A stretch of DNA of 64,000 bases, taken from Treponema brennaborense DSM 12168 (GTDB lineage Bacteria > Spirochaetota > Spirochaetia > Treponematales > Treponemataceae). Shown in pieces: positions 59,637 to 64,000 of the stretch; position 1 is the stretch's first letter, and each line of letters begins with the position of its first letter. The stretch spans positions 496,001 through 560,000 of the forward strand of contig NC_015500.1 in the NCBI RefSeq assembly GCF_000212415.1, in the 5' to 3' direction. The notes under the pieces were generated by a model. The model did no database searches and had not been told where the DNA came from. It saw only the letters and a program-made list of their open reading frames with translations. Position numbers and translations under genes: made by a program.

Positions 59637-61172
59637 TCATTCCGAATCTGCGTATAATTCCGTATGCAAACCTCCTTCGTTTTTCCGGTAAGTTATCGCT
59701 TCCCGTATATGCGTTTCCGTAATGATATCTTCACGCTGCATATCGGCTATCGTCCGGGCAAGTTTCAGGCAGGCGGATACGGCGCGGAGTGAAAAACGGT
59801 ACGTGCGTGTAGCCGTTTCCAGCAGCCGTTTCGCCGGACCGGTTTGCGGACAGTAACGCTGCAGTTCTTCCGGCAGCAGATTCGCGTTGCTTTTTCCCTG
59901 CCGGTCGTTTTGAATCGCCGCAGCCTGGGCGATTTGCACCCGTAATTCCGCCGTAGACCGGCATTCGGTTCCGTCCGCCGGAAACACCGGAATCCGCATA
60001 TCCATTCGGTCGAGCAGCGGCGCCGAGAATTTCTTCCAGTACTGTTCGACCGTGCGGGCGCTGCATAAACAGATTTTTCCCGGTATGCCGAAATTACCGC
60101 AGGGGCAGGGGTTTGCCGCGGCGAGCAGCTGAAATTGCGCCGGGTACGTCGTCGTTCTGCCGGCCCTGCTCAGCGTGATTCGGCCGCTTTCAAGCGGTAC
60201 GCGCAGTGTCTGCAATACGCTTTGCTTGAATTCAAACGCTTCGTCAAGAAAGAGCACGCCGTTGTGTGCGAGCGATATTTCTCCGGGACGGCATAAAATT
60301 CCGCCGCCGGCGATTCCTTCCATGCTCGCGCTTTGATGCGGCATTCGGAACGGCGCCTGCGTGATTTCCGCATGGTCGGGCGGAAGCAGTCCCGCGAGAC
60401 TGTAAATGCGGGTAACCGGCCGGGACTGTTCGGCGGTCAGCAGCGGCAGCAGCGCCGGAAACCGCTGCAGCGCGAGCGTTTTACCGCAGCCGGGCGCACC
60501 GTACGCGAGCACGTTGTGTCTGCCGGCGGCGGCAATCTGCAGTCCGCGTACCAAAAACGGCTGCGCTTTTACATCCGCGAATTCAAGAGCCGCCGTCGTT
60601 TCCTGAAATTCGGGGAATCCGGTACTCCGCGGCGGCTGTTCACCGGCGGAAACGAACGCTTTGGGGTCATAGAGTGCCTGAAACGCCTGCCGCACGTCGC
60701 CCGCCGCGCACACGCGCATTCCCGGAACGGCAGCCGCTTCCGCCGCGTTCGCTTTCGGAACGATACAGCGCGAAATGCCGCGTTCCGCCGCAGTTGCCGC
60801 CGCCGCGTATATTCCCCGTACCGGCCGGATTTTACCCGAAAGTTCCAACTCGCCCATAACCAAAACCGCCGCCGTTTCCGCGCACGTGCAGGGAAGTTTT
60901 TTTGCGGCCGCAAGCACGGCGAGTGCGATTGCAAGATCAAAGGCGGCTCCTTCTTTTTTGATATCGGCCGGCGACAGGCTGATAAGAATCCGTTCGGGCG
61001 GAAACTCGAATCCCGCGTTCCGGACAGCTGCGCGCATTCGCTCCCGCGATTCGCGTACGGCTCCGTCGGCAAGTCCCACCATATCGATCGCGGGAATACC
61101 GCGCCGCAAGTCTACTTCGACGGTTACCAGACTTCCTTCGTAACCGAACGGTGAAAAACTGAATATGTGCAT
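59637..61172 (-). CDS. comM: YifB family Mg chelatase-like AAA ATPase (ComM)
   Basis: About 511 residues from ATG 61172, which has AGGA upstream; an in-frame ATG at 61223 is the alternative. The N-terminal ChlI-type (Lon-like) domain is FSPFGYEGSLVTVEVDLRRGIPAIDMVGLAD. The AAA domain has Walker A GAPGCGKTLAL (near 220), Walker B LFLDEAFEF (near 300) and a zinc-like motif NPCPCGNFGIPGKICLC. The C-terminal Mg_chelatase_C domain ends with RAVSACLKLARTIAD. ComM is a branch-migration helicase that aids recombination of imported DNA. Full-length and intact. Confidence 0.96.
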   Translation of the reverse strand: MHIFSFSPFGYEGSLVTVEVDLRRGIPAIDMVGLADGAVRESRERMRAAVRNAGFEFPPERILISLSPADIKKEGAAFDLAIALAVLAAAKKLPCTCAETAAVLVMGELELSGKIRPVRGIYAAAATAAERGISRCIVPKANAAEAAAVPGMRVCAAGDVRQAFQALYDPKAFVSAGEQPPRSTGFPEFQETTAALEFADVKAQPFLVRGLQIAAAGRHNVLAYGAPGCGKTLALQRFPALLPLLTAEQSRPVTRIYSLAGLLPPDHAEITQAPFRMPHQSASMEGIAGGGILCRPGEISLAHNGVLFLDEAFEFKQSVLQTLRVPLESGRITLSRAGRTTTYPAQFQLLAAANPCPCGNFGIPGKICLCSARTVEQYWKKFSAPLLDRMDMRIPVFPADGTECRSTAELRVQIAQAAAIQNDRQGKSNANLLPEELQRYCPQTGPAKRLLETATRTYRFSLRAVSACLKLARTIADMQREDIITETHIREAITYRKNEGGLHTELYADSE

Positions 61173-61281
61173 ATGATTCCTGAAAACGGAAGATTTATAT
61201 ATATTATTGGTATTTTTTTGCATGATTTGTACGTTTTTTACAGTGTAATGCGTTAATTCTGAAAAGAAATCCGTTTTTTCG

Positions 61282-61309
61282 TTGATTTTTTGGGAAAACA
61301 GTTTATAAT
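61282..61309 (+). promoter_or_regulatory. Promoter of the second LacI gene
   Basis: TTGATT (61282-61287) and TATAAT (61304-61309), 16 bases apart. The predicted transcription start lies within a few bases of the ATG at 61319, with no clear RBS, so the mRNA is nearly leaderless. Confidence 0.65.
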
Positions 61310-61318
61310 AGAAGTGTT

Positions 61319-62359
61319 ATGACAAAATCGGGTAAACCAACAATTAAAGATCTTGCGGAAAAAGCAGGCGTTTCAAAGACGGCCGTTTCTTTTGCGTTTA
61401 ATTCTCCTGAACGGATTTCGTCCGAAACGTATCAGCGAATCATGGAAATTGCCGAAAAAATGGGATATTCTCCGGATCCCGTGGCCCGTATTTTGGCAAA
61501 ACGGGAAACGAAATCGATCGGCATTCTTCTGCCGCAGTCGATTCCCGAAACGTTTCAGAATCCGTATATTACCGAAATTCTCCGCGGAATCGGATCCGTG
61601 TGCGATCGCGAAGGGCTGTCCATATTGGTGTTGTCACCGTTCAAGGGAATAATTGCCCATACGATACTGAACGCCGCCGTCGACGGACTGGTGATTATCG
61701 GTGTTACGGGAACGAGCGACGTTCACGCCGTGTGCCGCCAGCGGAATATGCCGTACGTTACTATCGACGCCGGGCAAAGTTCCGATTACGTTAACGTCGG
61801 TATCGACGATAAAAGCGCCGCCCGGAAGCTGACGGAAATGCTGCTTGAACACGGGCACCGGCGCATCTGCGTTTGTACGCTGGAACCCATTTCCACCGAT
61901 TTGACGGATACCGCTTCATCGGAAACGATGCAGGCCCGCCGGGCGGGGATTTTTGAAGCGGCGCGGCACGAACTTGCCGAAAACGCCGGCGCCGTTTATT
62001 TTGTGGATACCGGTGCAACGTACGAGCGGGCGTATCAGATCGCCTTGCAGGAATTGAAGCGGAAAGACCGTCCGACAGCCGTCTGCTGTATGGCGGCCAT
62101 TCAGGCGTACGGATTTTACCGAGCCGTGCGGGACGTGGGGCTTTCCATTCCGGAAGACGTGTCGGTGGTTACGTTCGACGCTTTGCCGATGAGTTCCGTC
62201 CTGTATCCGCAGCTGACGGCGGTAAATCAGCCCGGATTTGAGAAAGGTGAAGCAGCCGCCGGTCTGCTGGTTAAACTGATCGCGGGAGAGGCGTGCCGTT
62301 CCGTAGTGCTCGATTCCGACATATGGGCCGGTAATTCCGTTGCGGCGGTAAACGGCTGA
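61319..62359 (+). CDS. LacI family transcriptional regulator
   Basis: 346 residues. LacI helix-turn-helix TIKDLAEKAGVSKTAVSFAFN (residues 8-28), with VSFAFNSPERIS in the recognition and hinge part. The sensor domain begins SIGILLPQSIPETFQNPYIT and ends SVVTFDALPMSSVLYPQLTAVNQP. It is divergent from comM and not next to transport genes, so its targets are elsewhere. Its promoter leaves almost no 5' leader. The recognition helix differs from the LacI at 21105, so operator sites should differ. Confidence 0.93.
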   Translation: MTKSGKPTIKDLAEKAGVSKTAVSFAFNSPERISSETYQRIMEIAEKMGYSPDPVARILAKRETKSIGILLPQSIPETFQNPYITEILRGIGSVCDREGLSILVLSPFKGIIAHTILNAAVDGLVIIGVTGTSDVHAVCRQRNMPYVTIDAGQSSDYVNVGIDDKSAARKLTEMLLEHGHRRICVCTLEPISTDLTDTASSETMQARRAGIFEAARHELAENAGAVYFVDTGATYERAYQIALQELKRKDRPTAVCCMAAIQAYGFYRAVRDVGLSIPEDVSVVTFDALPMSSVLYPQLTAVNQPGFEKGEAAAGLLVKLIAGEACRSVVLDSDIWAGNSVAAVNG

Positions 62360-62430
62360 TTTTCCGGTTCGCTGCCGTTTCAAAAGGGCGCGGCGGTCTC
62401 GTTCCGGCGCGTCTTCATTTTGCAGCCGAT

Positions 62431-63285
62431 TCAGTGCCGGGCACTGCCGAGACGCGGCTCCAGCTCTTCAGTCCAGAACCGATCGGAGATTTTTTCCGCG
62501 CCGCTGGAATGTCCTATTTTTCTGTCTTTGCGGACGTTTTCTCCGTGGAAATCGCTTCCGGCGGTAACGAAAAAGCCGAGTTTCCGCGCCAGTTCTTCAA
62601 GCCGGAGCGCTTCGGTTTTGCGCGCTCCGGGATGAAACGCTTCCAGTCCCTGTATGCCGCGTTCTTTCAACTCCGCAAGAACCGGTTCCATTTTGCCCCA
62701 TGAAACGTACAAAGACAGCGGATGTGCGAGCACCGGAATGCCGCCCGACTTGCAGACGGCACCGATAGCGTCGTCCAAATCGGCTCCGGTCCGTTCCACG
62801 TAATACGGCCGGCCTTTGCCCAAGTACGTATCGAACGCCTGCTGCCGGTTTTTGCATATTTTTTGCCGAACGAAATATTCGGCGATATGCGGTCTGCCGA
62901 TAATCGCGCCGGGATATGCGCTCTGCAGTTCGGTAAGTGAAACGTCGAATCCGTCGTTTTTCATTTTTTCTATGATCTGCGAATTCCGATTTTTTCGGCC
63001 TTCCTGCAAAAAGGCGATAATGCGTGCAAGTGCCGGATCGGTGTGCTGCAGTCCCAAACCGAGCAGATGGAATTCCCCGGTGGGCCATGAAACGTTCAGT
63101 TCGATACCGGGGACGAACGTAACGTCTGCCCGGCTTGCCGCGTCCGCCGCTTCGGTAAGTCCTGAATCGGTATCGTGATCCGTGAGTGCTAAAACGCGTA
63201 TACCTTTTGCCGCCGCGTATGAAATCAATTCGGACGGCGGAAGGCTGCCGTCCGACGCGGTTGAATGGGTGTGTAAATCAATCAT
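62431..63285 (-). CDS. PHP domain phosphoesterase (RNase AM / YciV-like)
   Basis: 284 residues from ATG 63285; the frame opens earlier but the PHP domain starts here. Motif MIDLHTHSTASDG (HxH), then LALTDHDTDSGL (DHD) and VPGIELNV (E) are metal ligands of the PHP family. The C-terminal GSDFHGENVR (DxH) completes the trinuclear site. Members act as 3',5'-nucleotide phosphatases or 5'-3' RNases. It follows no visible gene in its direction and ends 72 bases after the LacI stop, on the opposite strand. Confidence 0.92.
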   Translation of the reverse strand: MIDLHTHSTASDGSLPPSELISYAAAKGIRVLALTDHDTDSGLTEAADAASRADVTFVPGIELNVSWPTGEFHLLGLGLQHTDPALARIIAFLQEGRKNRNSQIIEKMKNDGFDVSLTELQSAYPGAIIGRPHIAEYFVRQKICKNRQQAFDTYLGKGRPYYVERTGADLDDAIGAVCKSGGIPVLAHPLSLYVSWGKMEPVLAELKERGIQGLEAFHPGARKTEALRLEELARKLGFFVTAGSDFHGENVRKDRKIGHSSGAEKISDRFWTEELEPRLGSARH

Positions 63286-63363
63286 GCTGAAAGCATAGCA
63301 TAAAAATCGATTTTGTGTTATCATAAAGAAAATGGATTTTCATAGATAAACGGGGGGAATACG

Positions 63364-64000
63364 ATGCCCAAAGCTACACCCTTTACGAAAGGTTCGATTA
63401 TTTATTTTTCGGGCGACAAAGACGAGCGGATTTTCATTCTGCAAAAAGGGATGATCCTGCTGACCAGTGCGGATATTGAAACCGGTAATCCGGTAACGGA
63501 GCATATCCGCGAGGGGGAATTTTTCGGCGTAAAATCGGCTTTAGGTCATTCTCCGCGCGAAGAAACGGCAACCGTTCTGACCGATTCCATTACGATTTCG
63601 ATGACGGTGGCGGAATTTGAAAAACTGTTCAGCAGCAATAAACAGATCATCATGAAGATGCTCCGCGTGTTTTCCAATCAGCTGCGCGCCGTTCACAAGA
63701 AGAGCGAATCCATTTTGAGCAGCGGCAAGGAAGTGAACGTTCAAAACGGTATGCTCGCCGTTGCGCAAAGTTTTTACGATGAAGAGCAGTATCGTTCCTG
63801 CTGCGACGTTTGTCTGAAATTCTTGAAATTGTACGCGACTTCCGCAGCAAAAGATCAGGTTGTCCGATTGTATGCGGATGCAAAACTGCGTATGGACAAA
63901 ATGCAGCACCGCGTGAATCGGATTGAAGAAACGACAACCGCCGATATGTCCGGCGCAATGAAGCAATTTTCGCTGCCTGCGTTTGCCCGGTTTGCCAAAA
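63364..64000 (+). CDS. Cyclic-nucleotide-binding domain protein, 3' part outside window
   Basis: 212 codons are visible and the gene continues off the right edge. The first 110 residues are a cNMP-binding fold: FTKGSIIYFSGDKDERIFILQKGMILL, then IREGEFFGVKSALGHSPREETATVLTD, the phosphate-cassette region with the E..R pair. The rest is a helical segment of unknown role. No HTH is visible so far, so it might be other than a Crp-type regulator. ATG 63364 follows GGGGGAAT. A link with the cyclase at 37528 is possible but not shown. Confidence 0.88.
   Translation, partial: MPKATPFTKGSIIYFSGDKDERIFILQKGMILLTSADIETGNPVTEHIREGEFFGVKSALGHSPREETATVLTDSITISMTVAEFEKLFSSNKQIIMKMLRVFSNQLRAVHKKSESILSSGKEVNVQNGMLAVAQSFYDEEQYRSCCDVCLKFLKLYATSAAKDQVVRLYADAKLRMDKMQHRVNRIEETTTADMSGAMKQFSLPAFARFAK

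Noticed and set aside
59637-61172. Magnesium chelatase for chlorophyll synthesis
   Set aside because: The domain order and the Lon-like N-terminal domain are those of YifB/ComM, not of BchI/ChlI.

Overview
The window looks like the chromosome of a spirochaete close to Treponema. This is an inference from gene content: 7TMR-DISM-type sensor cyclase, a NusG-domain-II protein, CUT1 sugar ABC systems without their own ATPase, a YifB/ComM gene and a cyclic-nucleotide-binding protein. The backbone is moderately GC-rich. Two visibly AT-rich blocks, about 1-10,900 and about 43,500-55,260, look like acquired DNA.

Region 1 (1-11,000) is an AT-rich defence-type island. Almost everything reads leftward. 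A type I restriction-modification operon (hsdM, rhuM-like, BRO-like antirepressor, hsdS, no hsdR seen) runs directly into a small peptide-maturation cassette. That cassette holds a 66-72 aa secreted peptide, a previously unlisted 38-codon peptide gene with a strong RBS (3867-3983), a hairpin, a PqqD-like/radical SAM/SPASM maturase and a small P-loop NTPase. Beyond a terminator lies an AAA ATPase gene overlapping the start of a Toprim-like gene. The right edge carries a decayed tyrosine integrase and a 3' fragment of an initiator tRNA gene, which together suggest an integration boundary.

Region 2 (11,000-20,975) has a 20-bp minisatellite, two MATE exporters, a CPA2 antiporter with an EIIA domain, a UPF0210 protein, and the operon ROK regulator-NusG_II-radA.

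Region 3 (20,976-34,940) holds two sugar systems. The first is a rightward operon: LacI regulator, Agl-like binding protein and permeases, fructokinase-like kinase, and a fused GH65 phosphorylase/beta-phosphoglucomutase. The implied route is import of a glucosyl-fructose-type disaccharide, phosphorolysis to beta-glucose 1-phosphate and then glucose 6-phosphate, plus phosphorylation of the released fructose. The second is a leftward CUT1 ABC operon divergent from an outer-membrane-type protein. Both of its promoters carry the same 23-bp operator in the same position.

Region 4 (34,940-43,460) has a repeat-containing PCMD-domain protein, a GT4 glycosyltransferase, a class III cyclase, an anion-transporter-like protein, a DTW-domain tRNA enzyme, a repeat-containing unknown protein and an Rpn-family nuclease.

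Region 5 (43,581-55,267) is a compact nine-gene polysaccharide operon (flippase, EpsG-like polymerase, glycosyltransferases, pyruvyl transferase, WbsX-type protein) that also encodes a PP-loop ATPase, an SDR and a MenD-like TPP enzyme. Its promoter lies inside an array of short repeats next to a divergent XRE regulator.

Region 6 (55,268-64,000) returns to housekeeping genes: a HAD phosphatase, rpoN, a DUF1015 protein, tRNA-Leu(CAA), comM, a second LacI regulator, a PHP phosphoesterase and the start of a cyclic-nucleotide-binding protein. Short tandem repeats recur across the window, inside and outside genes, and look like a trait of this lineage.
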